This document shows positions 6,768 to 14,891 of a DNA stretch of 15,810 nucleotides, piece after piece. The stretch comes from CAIXQW01 sp046049675 (GTDB taxonomy: Bacteria > Bacteroidota > Bacteroidia > Chitinophagales > Chitinophagaceae), in contig JBJORA010000057.1 of NCBI GenBank assembly GCA_046049675.1, positions 1 through 15,810 of the forward strand, read 5' to 3'. The translations under genes and the position numbers were made by a program. The stretch's first letter is position 1, and each line of letters begins with the position of its first letter. A model generated the notes under the pieces. That model did not search any database. It was not told where the DNA came from and worked only from the letters and a program-made list of their open reading frames with translations.

Positions 6768-8141
6768 ATGGCAGTAGCAAAACAAAAGGTGGCATTTTTT
6801 TGCCAAAGCTGTGGCAACGAATCGCAGAAATGGCTTGGACAGTGCCCAGCTTGCAAAAGTTGGAACACCATTATAGAAGAGCCTGTACATAAAGGTGCAG
6901 TAAAAGAAAAAGCTATTCTAGGCAGCGAGTTCAAGCAAAGCACTGCTGCTGTTACACTTGCAGAAATAGAAGCTGGCGCAGAGCGCAGAATTGTAACTGC
7001 AGATGAAGAACTGAATCGTGTGCTTGGCGGCGGCATTGTAGAAGGTAGTGTGGTACTTGTTAGCGGAGAACCCGGTATTGGCAAGAGTACTTTGTTTTTG
7101 CAATTGGCGCTTAGTTTGCAGCAGTTAAAAGTGCTATATGTAAGTGGTGAAGAAAGTGCGCAACAAATAAAAATGCGTGCCGAACGTATACCCAACCACA
7201 ACGATAATTTATACTTACTTACCGAAACAGATACGGGCGCTATTTTTAATGAAGTAAAAAAACTAAAGCCACAACTCATCATTGTAGATAGTATTCAAAC
7301 GCTTTCTAGCCCTTATGTAGATAGCAGCCCGGGCAGTGTAAGCCAAGTAAAGGAATGCAGCGCAGAGTTGATTCGTTTTGCAAAAGCAAGCAATATACCT
7401 GTGTTTATTATTGGGCATATCAACAAAGACGGCAATGTAGCTGGTCCAAAAGTGCTTGAGCATATGGTAGATGCTGTGGTGCAATTTGAAGGCGACAGAC
7501 ATTATACGTATCGCATTTTGCGCGGCATTAAAAATCGTTTTGGTAGTAGCAGCGAACTTGGCATTTACGAAATGCATAATGCTGGCCTTAGACAAGTAAG
7601 TAATCCTAGTGAAATACTATTGTCTGAGAAAGATGTACATATGAGTGGTACTGCTATTGCCGCGACGCTAGAAGGCATACGACCACTACTGTTGGAAGCG
7701 CAAGCCCTTGTAACAACTGCAGTATATGGCACGCCACAACGCACTACTAATGGTTTTGATTTGCGCAAATTGCAACTCTTGTTGGCGGTACTTGAGAAAC
7801 GTGGCGGTTTTGCTTTTGGCACCAAAGATGTATTTCTCAATATTGCTGGCGGCATTCGTGTAGAAGACCCAGCGCTAGACCTAGCAGTAGCTGCGGCGCT
7901 TTTAAGCAGTTACGAAGACACTGCTATCAATAACAAAACTGTATTTGCAGCAGAGGTTGGCCTAAGTGGTGAATTACGCAGTGTTAATCGAATAGAGCAG
8001 CGCGTTGCTGAGGCCGACAAACTTGGTTTCGAAAAAATTGTACTAAGTAAGTACAATACCAAAGGATTGAATACCACAAAACTTAATATAGAAATTCAAA
8101 GTGTAGCCACGGTAGAAGATGTTTACCGCCTCTTGTTTTAA
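6768..8141 (+). CDS. radA: DNA repair protein RadA (Sms)
   Basis: This 457-aa RecA-like ATPase processes recombination intermediates and drives D-loop branch migration in repair and natural transformation. It shows an N-terminal C4 zinc finger (Cys12, 15, 26, 29), Walker A GEPGIGKST (100-108), a Walker B-like IIVDS segment (171-175), the RadA-specific KNRFG motif (255-259), and a C-terminal Lon-protease-like domain (about 280-457), which is structural rather than proteolytic in this family. Length and order are typical. It is coupled to kpsF by a 3-nt gap and is followed by comF 10 nt after its stop. Confidence 0.97.
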   Translation: MAVAKQKVAFFCQSCGNESQKWLGQCPACKSWNTIIEEPVHKGAVKEKAILGSEFKQSTAAVTLAEIEAGAERRIVTADEELNRVLGGGIVEGSVVLVSGEPGIGKSTLFLQLALSLQQLKVLYVSGEESAQQIKMRAERIPNHNDNLYLLTETDTGAIFNEVKKLKPQLIIVDSIQTLSSPYVDSSPGSVSQVKECSAELIRFAKASNIPVFIIGHINKDGNVAGPKVLEHMVDAVVQFEGDRHYTYRILRGIKNRFGSSSELGIYEMHNAGLRQVSNPSEILLSEKDVHMSGTAIAATLEGIRPLLLEAQALVTTAVYGTPQRTTNGFDLRKLQLLLAVLEKRGGFAFGTKDVFLNIAGGIRVEDPALDLAVAAALLSSYEDTAINNKTVFAAEVGLSGELRSVNRIEQRVAEADKLGFEKIVLSKYNTKGLNTTKLNIEIQSVATVEDVYRLLF

Positions 8142-8151
8142 GTAAGTGCTT

Positions 8152-8856
8152 ATGCTAAAGCGTGCATTACAAAATATCGCTTCGGAAAGTTTGCAAATGC
8201 TGTATCCCCAATTTTGCGTGGGCTGCAATGGGCATGTACATCGTAACGAACATCTTTTATGCACGACATGTTTTTCTGAATTAGCAACAGCGGGGCAATA
8301 CGTCAACAATAACGAAGTAGAAAAGCTTTTTTGGGGTCGCTTTAGCTTTGAATTTGCCTATGGCTTGCTTTATTTTCACAAAGGCAATATCGCAGCCAAA
8401 TTGTTGCATGCGCTCAAATACGATGATAATACAGATGTTGGCAATATGCTTGGCAATATGCTAGCGCAAGCGCTTGCTCCAAAATTGCAGAGCAAATTAA
8501 GTACTGTACTGCTGCCAGTTCCATTGCACAAAAACAAACAAAGTGCACGCGGCTACAATCAGAGTGAAATTATTGCAACTGCACTAGGCGAGTCTTTAGG
8601 CCTTACAGTTGATACAACTAGCGTGCGGCGTGTAAAGCACACTTTAACGCAAACCCGCAAAAGCCGTTTTGCCCGCTTAGAAAATACAAGCAGCGCTTTT
8701 CGAGTAATAGATACCGAGGCACTAAACAACAAGCATGTTGTACTGCTAGACGACGTGTGCACAAGTGGTGCCACAATTGAGGCATGTGCTTTGGCAGTTT
8801 TGGAAAAATGCAACTGTAGCATTAGCATCGTAAGTGCAGCGATTGCCGTGAATTAA
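8152..8856 (+). CDS. comF: ComF family protein (phosphoribosyltransferase-like)
   Basis: This 234-aa member of the ComF/GntX family has an N-terminal zinc-binding Cys set (Cys22, 25, 37, 40), the family's VLLPVPLHKNKQSARGYNQSE segment split across residues 119-139, and a PRPP-binding motif VVLLDDVCTSGAT (196-208). ComF is cytosolic and in transformable bacteria takes part in handling incoming single-stranded DNA; many members lie outside competence loci, so that role is an inference here, favoured by linkage to radA. The in-frame GTG at 8146 is another possible start, adding two residues. It is the last gene of the kpsF operon; no terminator is obvious before glyS. Confidence 0.92.
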   Translation: MLKRALQNIASESLQMLYPQFCVGCNGHVHRNEHLLCTTCFSELATAGQYVNNNEVEKLFWGRFSFEFAYGLLYFHKGNIAAKLLHALKYDDNTDVGNMLGNMLAQALAPKLQSKLSTVLLPVPLHKNKQSARGYNQSEIIATALGESLGLTVDTTSVRRVKHTLTQTRKSRFARLENTSSAFRVIDTEALNNKHVVLLDDVCTSGATIEACALAVLEKCNCSISIVSAAIAVN

Positions 8857-8923
8857 GTGGGGCTAAATAGCATATCCTACAAAGTATCAGCTACATCTTG
8901 CACACACTATGGCTGCTAAATTC

Positions 8924-8931
8924 TAAGTTTG
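8924..8931 (+). promoter_or_regulatory. -7 element of glyS
   Basis: TAAGTTTG is an exact TAnnTTTG match 5 nt before the ATG at 8937. A TTG at 8898-8900 with a 23-nt spacer could serve as -33. It implies a glyS promoter independent of the comF operon. Confidence 0.6.
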
Positions 8932-8936
8932 CAGCA

Positions 8937-10421
8937 ATGGCCAACGATAATAAGTTACAGGCAATCATTGCACACGCAAAAGAGTACGGCTTTGTTTTTC
9001 AGAGCAGCGAAATATATGATGGTTTAAGCGCCGTTTACGATTACGGGCAAAATGGCGTTGAATTAAAACGCAATATCCGCGAAACTTGGTGGAGAAGCAT
9101 GGTATATGCACACGATAATATTGTGGGTATAGATAGCGCCATTTTTATGCACCCTACGATTTGGAAGGCAAGTGGCCACGTCGATAATTTTAGCGACCCA
9201 ATGATTGATAACAAGGATAGCAACAAACGCTATCGTGTAGATCATTTGATAGAGGGACATGTAGAAGCTTTGCTAAAGCAAGAAGGCAAAACTGATGATG
9301 AAATTAGTGCCAGCATTAGCGACCATGCATTGGTTGTGAAAATGGAGCAGCTGTTAAGTGAAAACGATTATGCAGCGCTTAAGGCATTGATAGAAGAAAA
9401 TAAAATTGTGTGCAGCATCAGTGGTACTTGCAATTGGACAGATATCCGCCAATTTAATCTAATGTTTAGCACGGAGTTTGGTGCTGTAGCTAGCGACAAT
9501 CCTGATGATAATAAAGTATATCTACGCCCTGAAACTGCACAAGGTATTTTTGTAAACTTTTTGAACGTACAAAAAACTGGCCGCATGAAAATACCTTTTG
9601 GTATTGCACAAGTTGGTAAGGCGTTTAGAAATGAAATTGTAGCACGTGGCTTTATTTTTAGAATGCGTGAGTTTGAGCAAATGGAAATGCAATACTTTGT
9701 TCGTCCTGGCACACAAAAGCAGTGGTACGATTATTGGAAGGCAGCACGTATGCAGTGGCACAAAGATTTAGGTATTCCAGAAAACAAATATCGTTTTCAT
9801 GACCACGTAAAATTGGCTCACTATGCCGACATGGCTTGTGATATTGAGTATGAATTTCCAATGGGCTTCAAAGAAGTAGAAGGCGTGCATAGTCGCACAG
9901 ACTTTGACCTGAAGCAGCACCAAGAATATAGCAAGAAGAAGCTTGTTTACTTCGATAATGATCTTAATGAAGAAGGCAAGCCTTATGGCAACTATGTGCC
10001 GTATGTTATTGAAACGAGCATCGGTTTAGACCGTGCTGTGATGATGGTTCTAAGCGAAGCGTATTGTGAAGAAGACTTAAGCACAGCTGAAAAGCAAGAT
10101 AGCCGAGTAGTATTGAAGTTTCCGCCAAAATTAGCGCCATTCAAGTTGGCGATTTTGCCTTTGCTCAAGAAAGATGGTTTGCCAGAGCTTGCGCGTGAAT
10201 TGCAAAAAGATTGTGCTGGCGCATTCAATTGCTTCTACGAAGAAAAAGATGCTATTGGTAAGCGTTATCGTCGTATGGATGCTTTAGGCACACCGTTCTG
10301 CGTAACGATTGATCATCAAACAAAAGAAGATGGTACGGTGACTATTCGTTATCGCGATAGCATGGAGCAACAACGCATAGCGATGACTGATGTAAGAGCA
10401 ACTGTACTAGCAGCGCTCTAA
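8937..10421 (+). CDS. glyS: Glycine--tRNA ligase (dimeric class II type)
   Basis: This 494-aa class IIa aminoacyl-tRNA synthetase charges tRNA-Gly with glycine; it is the single-chain alpha2 type also found in eukaryotes and archaea, not the alpha2beta2 type. Landmarks are an N-terminal GFVFQSSEIYDGL segment, catalytic-core motifs YLRPETAQGIFVNF and GKAFRNEI (motif 2), a downstream EFEQMEMQYF segment, and ETSIGLDRAVMMVL (motif 3). The C-terminal anticodon-binding domain starts near APFKLAILPL. The ATG at 8937 begins right where family homology starts and follows a consensus -7 element by 5 nt. The in-frame TTG at 8898 would add 13 unconvincing residues. Confidence 0.97.
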   Translation: MANDNKLQAIIAHAKEYGFVFQSSEIYDGLSAVYDYGQNGVELKRNIRETWWRSMVYAHDNIVGIDSAIFMHPTIWKASGHVDNFSDPMIDNKDSNKRYRVDHLIEGHVEALLKQEGKTDDEISASISDHALVVKMEQLLSENDYAALKALIEENKIVCSISGTCNWTDIRQFNLMFSTEFGAVASDNPDDNKVYLRPETAQGIFVNFLNVQKTGRMKIPFGIAQVGKAFRNEIVARGFIFRMREFEQMEMQYFVRPGTQKQWYDYWKAARMQWHKDLGIPENKYRFHDHVKLAHYADMACDIEYEFPMGFKEVEGVHSRTDFDLKQHQEYSKKKLVYFDNDLNEEGKPYGNYVPYVIETSIGLDRAVMMVLSEAYCEEDLSTAEKQDSRVVLKFPPKLAPFKLAILPLLKKDGLPELARELQKDCAGAFNCFYEEKDAIGKRYRRMDALGTPFCVTIDHQTKEDGTVTIRYRDSMEQQRIAMTDVRATVLAAL

Positions 10422-10433
10422 TCGTTGCTGCTA
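10408..10433. terminator. Hairpin across the convergent stops of glyS and the downstream gene
   Basis: TAGCAGC at 10408-10414 pairs with GCTGCTA at 10427-10433 around a 12-nt loop. The hairpin contains the glyS stop and the stop of the opposing gene, so it could act in both directions. No T tract follows on either strand, so an intrinsic terminator is uncertain. Confidence 0.35.
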
Positions 10434-10919
10434 AACAATACTGCAATAATCTAAGCCATACAGGCCAACAATGTCTTGTGCAAAGTCTTTACTAAAATAG
10501 ACTTTGGCGCCGTGTTTACCAAATACTGGAAACTTTTCTTCGCCAGTATCTGTTCTATTGAAGTTAAAGCCAACTAAATACAAATCAGGTGTGTTGAGCT
10601 TTATTCTATACACAGGACGATGTACTGCGTTATTAATCCATTGCTCTACAGCTTGCATATCCAGCATTTGATCCTTCTGCAATTTTACACGATATACTTC
10701 TTCGCCTTGCAGGTAGTGATTGGTAAACACTAAATTGAAATTGTGTACGTAACAACTTAGGCACACGTTGCCCAAAACAACAGCAGGCGTTTCCATATCG
10801 CCTACAATTTCTACAGCAGAATTTATCTGTCTAAAGAAATTGAGTAAACGTTTATTGCGCTTCTCAATGGTTTGTTTTAGATTTTGATCTATCGCTCGCT
10901 TAAGTACAGTACGCTCCAT
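10431..10919 (-). CDS. Hypothetical protein, 162 aa
   Basis: I do not recognise the family. The N-terminal 35 residues are basic and look helical (KRAIDQNLKQTIEKRNKRLL). The rest is mixed with beta-rich stretches such as VYRIKLNTPDLYLVGFNF. There is no signal peptide, membrane segment or nucleotide-binding motif. The overall character is that of a soluble cytosolic protein. The gene is real by length, plausible composition and tight convergence with glyS. A -7-like CACTTTTG ends 7 nt before the ATG. It is separated from feoB by a 290-bp gap, so it is probably transcribed alone. Confidence 0.7.
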   Translation of the reverse strand: MERTVLKRAIDQNLKQTIEKRNKRLLNFFRQINSAVEIVGDMETPAVVLGNVCLSCYVHNFNLVFTNHYLQGEEVYRVKLQKDQMLDMQAVEQWINNAVHRPVYRIKLNTPDLYLVGFNFNRTDTGEEKFPVFGKHGAKVYFSKDFAQDIVGLYGLDYCSIV

Positions 10920-11209
10920 AATGTATCAAAAGTGTTTACAACAGTGCTCAATATTTAATTCGCTTTGTACGACTTAGTTAGTGAAAACACATTATGCAAA
11001 AACATAAATTAAAATTTTTTACTATGCACAAATATATAGTTTTGAGATGTAAATAATTTAGATGTTTGTGCATTTGTATCACGTTATAGAAAAATACAAT
11101 ATGCTGCTTTGTATAGCAGTACACTATAACTAACAAATGCCTATGCGAACAAATGTTAATACATTACATAAAAATAGCTAGTGGTAAATAACCTATGCTG
11201 TCACGGATA
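10920..11209. other. AT-rich intergenic gap between the hypothetical gene and feoB
   Basis: No coding potential is seen on either strand. The gap contains the CACTTTTG -7-like element (10927-10934, minus strand), a 9-bp inverted repeat ATGCACAAA (11024-11032) / TTTGTGCAT (11065-11073), and a direct repeat AACAAATG (near 11133 and 11149). Confidence 0.55.
10927..10934 (-). promoter_or_regulatory. -7-like element of the 162-aa hypothetical gene
   Basis: Minus-strand CACTTTTG differs from TAnnTTTG at the first base and ends 7 nt before the ATG at 10919. No good -33 was found. Confidence 0.35.
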
Positions 11210-13369
11210 TTACGCTAACAAACTATAAGCCAGCCAACTACACAAATAAGCTAGTACGCCTAACGCTACAAATTGTGCAATCGCAAATTTCCAACTTCTC
11301 GTTTCGCGAACAACAATGCCCATGGTAGTCATACACTGCATAGCAATAGCATAAAAAATAAGTAAGCTTACACCTGTCGGTAAAGAATAAATGGGCTTGC
11401 CATCAGGCCAGGTGGCAGCGCGCATTTTTGCAGTGAGTGTAGAGCCGTTATCGTCTACATCAACTGCACTGTACAAAGTAGCCATGGTACCTACAAAAAC
11501 TTCTCGTGCGGCAAACGATGCGATTAAAGCAATACCAATTTTCCAATCAAAGCCTAGCGGCTTAATAGCAGGCTCGATAAATCTGCCCAAGTGACCAGCA
11601 TAGCTTGCTACCAGCACTTCATTGGCTTCTGCAGCTTTTGCTTCTGCTGCATTTTGCGTAGCGTACTTGCTGCGTATTTGCGCAATATTATCGCCCGGGC
11701 CATAGTTACACAGTGCCCATAGTATAACACTAATAATCACGATAATCTTTCCGGCGTCTACCACAAACATGCGTGCCTTGTGCCAAACGTTTACAAGCAA
11801 ATTATGCCAACGCGGCTCGCGATACACAGGCAATTCCATCAAGAAAGCACTTTTGCTTTTTTTACGAAGAAAAATACTTAGCACTTTGCTAGCCAACAAG
11901 GCTAAGATAAAACCAAACAAGTACAAGGCCATCATAACTAAACCTTGCAAGCCTATAAAGCCAAGAAAGTAGACCTTTGGAATAACCAACCCAATCAAAA
12001 TTGTATACACGGGAATACGTGCACTGCAACTCATTAGTGGCGTTACAAGCAATGCTATTAAACGTTCGGTTTTGTTTTCGATGGTACGCGTACTCATTAT
12101 AGCTGGTACCGCACAAGCAACACCACTTATTAGCGGCAATACTGCTTTGCCATTTAAGCCAACGCTACGCATAAGTCTATCGCTTAAAAAGCCAATGCGT
12201 GCCATATAGCCGCTGTCTTCTAAAATTGTAATGAGCGCAAAAAGAATTGCAATCTGTGGCACAAAACCTATTACACCGCCAAGCCCTGCAAGCACACCAT
12301 TGATAAGCAAATTGCTCCAAGCAGCTTTTGGTAAATGCTCGCTCAAAAAGTTGCTCAAACTACTAAAACCAGTTTCTATCCACTCCGTTGGAAAAGCACT
12401 TAACCAGTAAATACTTTGAAACAGCAGAAACAAGACTACTAGCAAAATCAAATTACCCCAAATAGGATGAAGTAATGTTCTATCTAATTTTTCTGTACGC
12501 AGTTCTTTGCGCAAAGGGTCTGCTTCTACCACACTAGCATGCATTACTTGCTTGATGCGTGCATAACGTTGCATAGTTTCGGCACTTTGCACGCGAGTTT
12601 TGCTAAAATTTGTGCTTTGTTTTACAGCCGCAATATTTTCCTTTAGCGCTTGTGGTACAAAATTGAGTTGGTCGGCAGCAACTGCTAAATGCAAGCAGGC
12701 ATATGCGGGTTTATGCTTAATCTGCTGCTGCACAGCCGCCACTAATTCTGGGGCAAGCGCATCATTGTCTATAAACTGATTGTGACGATAGGTACTTGCA
12801 TTGGCCAATACCATTTGCACTTGTTTTAGCAAATTGGTTTTGCCTCTACCCTTTAAGGGATTCACCTGCACGACGGGTACACCAAGCTGTATGCTCAACT
12901 GTGTTTCGTCGATGCGAATGCCATTACGTGCCGCAATATCATTCATAGTGAGTGCCACAATAGCGGGCAAGCCAAGGTCGAGAATCTGCGAGCAAAATAG
13001 TAAGTTGCGCTTTAGGTTGCTTGCATCTACCACAATAATCACAGCATCAGGCTTTACCCCACTTTCGTCGTTGAGCAATGCATCATAGGCCACATACTCA
13101 TCGGCACTCTTTGGATAAAGGCTATATGTGCCCGGCAAATCAATGCAACGAATGTTTTGTGCATTGGGTAGTTGTGCAATGCCGCTGCTACTATCTACGG
13201 TAACGCCGCTAAAATTGCCCACTTTCTGATTGAGCCCAGTCAATACATTAAACAAGCTTGTTTTACCCGAATTGGGGTTGCCTACTAATGCTACTGTTTT
13301 GGTATTATTCAATCTTTGCCTGTATTGGGTAGGCAAATTTATTACAAATACATAGCTTAGCGTGGACAT
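11210..13369 (-). CDS. feoB: Ferrous iron transport protein B (FeoB)
   Basis: This 719-aa inner-membrane protein imports Fe2+ and carries a cytosolic G domain. Visible are G1 GNPNSGKTS (30-38), the G2 region VGNFSGVTV (50-58), G3 DLPG (77-80), and a G4 region that reads TMND (141-144) where the E. coli protein has NMLD. A helical linker domain follows, then a membrane half with the first hydrophobic segment at about 305-330 and characteristic blocks such as ILEDSGYMARIGF, GVACAVPAIMSTRT and ASFAAREVF. Length is normal. The ATG at 13369 leaves a 20-residue N-terminal extension relative to the usual start; the extension contains a plus-like TAAATTTG element on the coding strand, so initiation at TTG 13312 is a real alternative. 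No feoA or feoC is adjacent. It is divergent from the flavin reductase gene. Confidence 0.96.
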   Translation of the reverse strand: MSTLSYVFVINLPTQYRQRLNNTKTVALVGNPNSGKTSLFNVLTGLNQKVGNFSGVTVDSSSGIAQLPNAQNIRCIDLPGTYSLYPKSADEYVAYDALLNDESGVKPDAVIIVVDASNLKRNLLFCSQILDLGLPAIVALTMNDIAARNGIRIDETQLSIQLGVPVVQVNPLKGRGKTNLLKQVQMVLANASTYRHNQFIDNDALAPELVAAVQQQIKHKPAYACLHLAVAADQLNFVPQALKENIAAVKQSTNFSKTRVQSAETMQRYARIKQVMHASVVEADPLRKELRTEKLDRTLLHPIWGNLILLVVLFLLFQSIYWLSAFPTEWIETGFSSLSNFLSEHLPKAAWSNLLINGVLAGLGGVIGFVPQIAILFALITILEDSGYMARIGFLSDRLMRSVGLNGKAVLPLISGVACAVPAIMSTRTIENKTERLIALLVTPLMSCSARIPVYTILIGLVIPKVYFLGFIGLQGLVMMALYLFGFILALLASKVLSIFLRKKSKSAFLMELPVYREPRWHNLLVNVWHKARMFVVDAGKIIVIISVILWALCNYGPGDNIAQIRSKYATQNAAEAKAAEANEVLVASYAGHLGRFIEPAIKPLGFDWKIGIALIASFAAREVFVGTMATLYSAVDVDDNGSTLTAKMRAATWPDGKPIYSLPTGVSLLIFYAIAMQCMTTMGIVVRETRSWKFAIAQFVALGVLAYLCSWLAYSLLA

Positions 13370-13484
13370 CTGCTGTGATATGTACTACTAATGCGTTTTA
13401 GCAGGTCTTATTATTGTATCAGCACCACAAATAGGATATAGTGCTCGCCTTGCAGCGCGTCGCTTCTTTTTGTAGTTGCCACAT

Positions 13485-13492
13485 TATCTTTG
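13485..13492 (+). promoter_or_regulatory. -7 element of the flavin reductase gene
   Basis: TATCTTTG matches TAnnTTTG exactly and ends 4 nt before the ATG at 13497, implying a leaderless transcript. It also excludes the upstream in-frame TTG at 13476, which would put the element inside the gene. No clear -33 is seen. Confidence 0.6.
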
Positions 13493-13496
13493 CCGC

Positions 13497-14330
13497 ATGA
13501 CAATTTCGCCAGGCGATATCAAAACCGCGCAATTACATGGCTATCTTTTGAGCAGTGTTGCGCCTCGCCCTATTTGCTTTGCTAGTACTATCGACGAGCA
13601 GGGCAATCACAACCTTTCGCCTTTTAGCTTCTTTAATGTGTTTGGCAGTAATCCGGTGACGCTAATTTTTAGTCCAGCACGTCGGGTACGCGACAATACC
13701 CTTAAGCACACGCTGCAAAATTGCATTGCCACCAAGGAGGTTGTGATTAATGTAGTTAATTACGCCATCGTGCAGCAAATGAGCCTTGCTAGTTGCGAAT
13801 ATGCAGCAGGTGTAAGTGAATTTGAGAAAAGTGGTTTAACGCCAATTGCAAGCGAAGTGGTAAAGCCCTATCGTGTGCAAGAAAGCCCAGTGCAAATGGA
13901 GTGTATCGTCAAAGAAGTAATTGCCACAGGCGATCAAGGCGGTGCAGGCAACCTTATCATTTGCGAAATGGTGCGCATGCATATCAACGATGCTGTACTG
14001 AACGATGCGGGAGAAATCGATTACAAAAAAATAGACCTTGTGGCTCGTATGGGCAAAGATTACTATTGCCGCGCCAATGGCGAAGCGGTATTTGAAGTAC
14101 CAAAACCTAATATGCAGCTTGGTATTGGTGTAGATGCATTGCCTAAGTATATTCGTGAAAGCGCTGTGCTCACTGGCAATAATCTTGGCTTGCTTGGCAA
14201 TAGCAGCGCAGTACCAACGATAGACGAAACATTTAATGGTCTAGACATAAGCGAACAATCTGCAAAGGCCTTATTAGACGAAGGGAAAGTAGAAGAGGCT
14301 TGGCAAGTGCTTTTGCGATTGCAATCGTAG
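13497..14330 (+). CDS. Flavin reductase family protein (FMN-binding split barrel)
   Basis: This 277-aa protein belongs to the flavin-reductase-like FMN-binding group. The N-terminal half shows the family pattern: SSVAPRPICFASTIDEQGNHNLSPFSFFN split across about residues 18-46, then a PVTLIFSPARR strand and a TKEVVINVVN segment. Such proteins bind FMN through a split barrel and reduce flavin with NAD(P)H or act as flavoprotein oxidoreductases; the substrate cannot be told here. The last roughly 70 residues extend beyond the core domain and are partly helical. It is cytosolic with no signal peptide. It diverges from feoB, which makes a link to ferric reduction conceivable but unproven. The toxin-antitoxin operon begins 68 bp after its stop with its own promoter. 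Confidence 0.87.
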   Translation: MTISPGDIKTAQLHGYLLSSVAPRPICFASTIDEQGNHNLSPFSFFNVFGSNPVTLIFSPARRVRDNTLKHTLQNCIATKEVVINVVNYAIVQQMSLASCEYAAGVSEFEKSGLTPIASEVVKPYRVQESPVQMECIVKEVIATGDQGGAGNLIICEMVRMHINDAVLNDAGEIDYKKIDLVARMGKDYYCRANGEAVFEVPKPNMQLGIGVDALPKYIRESAVLTGNNLGLLGNSSAVPTIDETFNGLDISEQSAKALLDEGKVEEAWQVLLRLQS

Positions 14331-14350
14331 TTTTAAGCTCGTTTATCATA

Positions 14351-14382
14351 TTTGGCAATTCAGGCATTTGTCCGTAAATTTG
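14351..14382 (+). promoter_or_regulatory. Promoter of the Xre/RES toxin-antitoxin operon
   Basis: TTTG at 14351-14354, a 20-nt spacer, and TAAATTTG at 14375-14382 match both promoter elements. The -7 ends 16 nt before the ATG at 14399, leaving a short leader. The -7 element overlaps a palindrome, so repressor binding would block transcription. Confidence 0.75.
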
Positions 14383-14396
14383 TGACAAATATCCGT
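14371..14396 (+). promoter_or_regulatory. Putative operator of the Xre/RES operon
   Basis: ATTTGT (14378-14383) and ACAAAT (14385-14390) form a perfect palindrome around one base. They are flanked by two direct TCCGT repeats at 14371-14375 and 14392-14396. The site overlaps the -7 element, as expected for autorepression by an Xre-type antitoxin. The binding protein is inferred from context. Confidence 0.55.
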
Positions 14397-14398
14397 CA

Positions 14399-14887
14399 AT
14401 GTCAAAAGTAAAATTACCAGCAGTTTCTATCACCGTAGAGGCAGATACTTACCAAGCCCATGAGGTAAAGATGATAGCTGCATTTTGGAAAGAACTTGGT
14501 ATAACCGTAAATCTACATAGCACAGAGGATGCCTTAAACCTCGTACGCAAAGGCGTTAAAAAGCCTGTACTTACCAAAATAATGCAACAACTTGGGCTAA
14601 GCCTCAACGATATGGCAAGCATCTTGCATACAAGCGAACGCACACTTCGCCGTTACGATGCCGCAACTGTGCTCAATGCCGAGCAAAGTGAGCGCTTAGT
14701 AGAATTAGCCAAACTCTTTGCACATGCACGCGTGGTTTTTGGCACGCCAGAAAATACAAGGCAATGGTTGCACACGTCGTTGTGGGCACTCAACCATAAA
14801 AAGCCTGTACACTATTTTGATACTTCTTTAGGCATAGAACATATCCATACAATTTTACACCGTATAGAACACGGCATTGTTGCCTAA
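14399..14887 (+). CDS. Type II antitoxin, Xre/MbcA/ParS family
   Basis: This 162-aa antitoxin pairs with the RES toxin encoded immediately downstream. The central part (about 55-90: TKIMQQLGLSLNDMASIL and SERTLRRYD) is an Xre-like helix-turn-helix. The C-terminal part (about 105-160: FAHARVVFGTPENTRQWL, LNHKKPVHYFDTSLG) is the toxin-binding domain (DUF2384). Conserved Trp and Pro positions of that domain are present. It should neutralise the toxin by covering its active site and repress its own promoter; a palindrome lies over the -7 element. The stop at 14885-14887 is 4 nt before the toxin ATG. Length is normal for the family. Confidence 0.93.
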   Translation: MSKVKLPAVSITVEADTYQAHEVKMIAAFWKELGITVNLHSTEDALNLVRKGVKKPVLTKIMQQLGLSLNDMASILHTSERTLRRYDAATVLNAEQSERLVELAKLFAHARVVFGTPENTRQWLHTSLWALNHKKPVHYFDTSLGIEHIHTILHRIEHGIVA

Positions 14888-14891
14888 GCCC

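Noticed and set aside
13476..13496. TTG start of the flavin reductase at 13476
   Set aside because: It would place the exact TATCTTTG -7 element inside the gene; the ATG at 13497 fits the family start.
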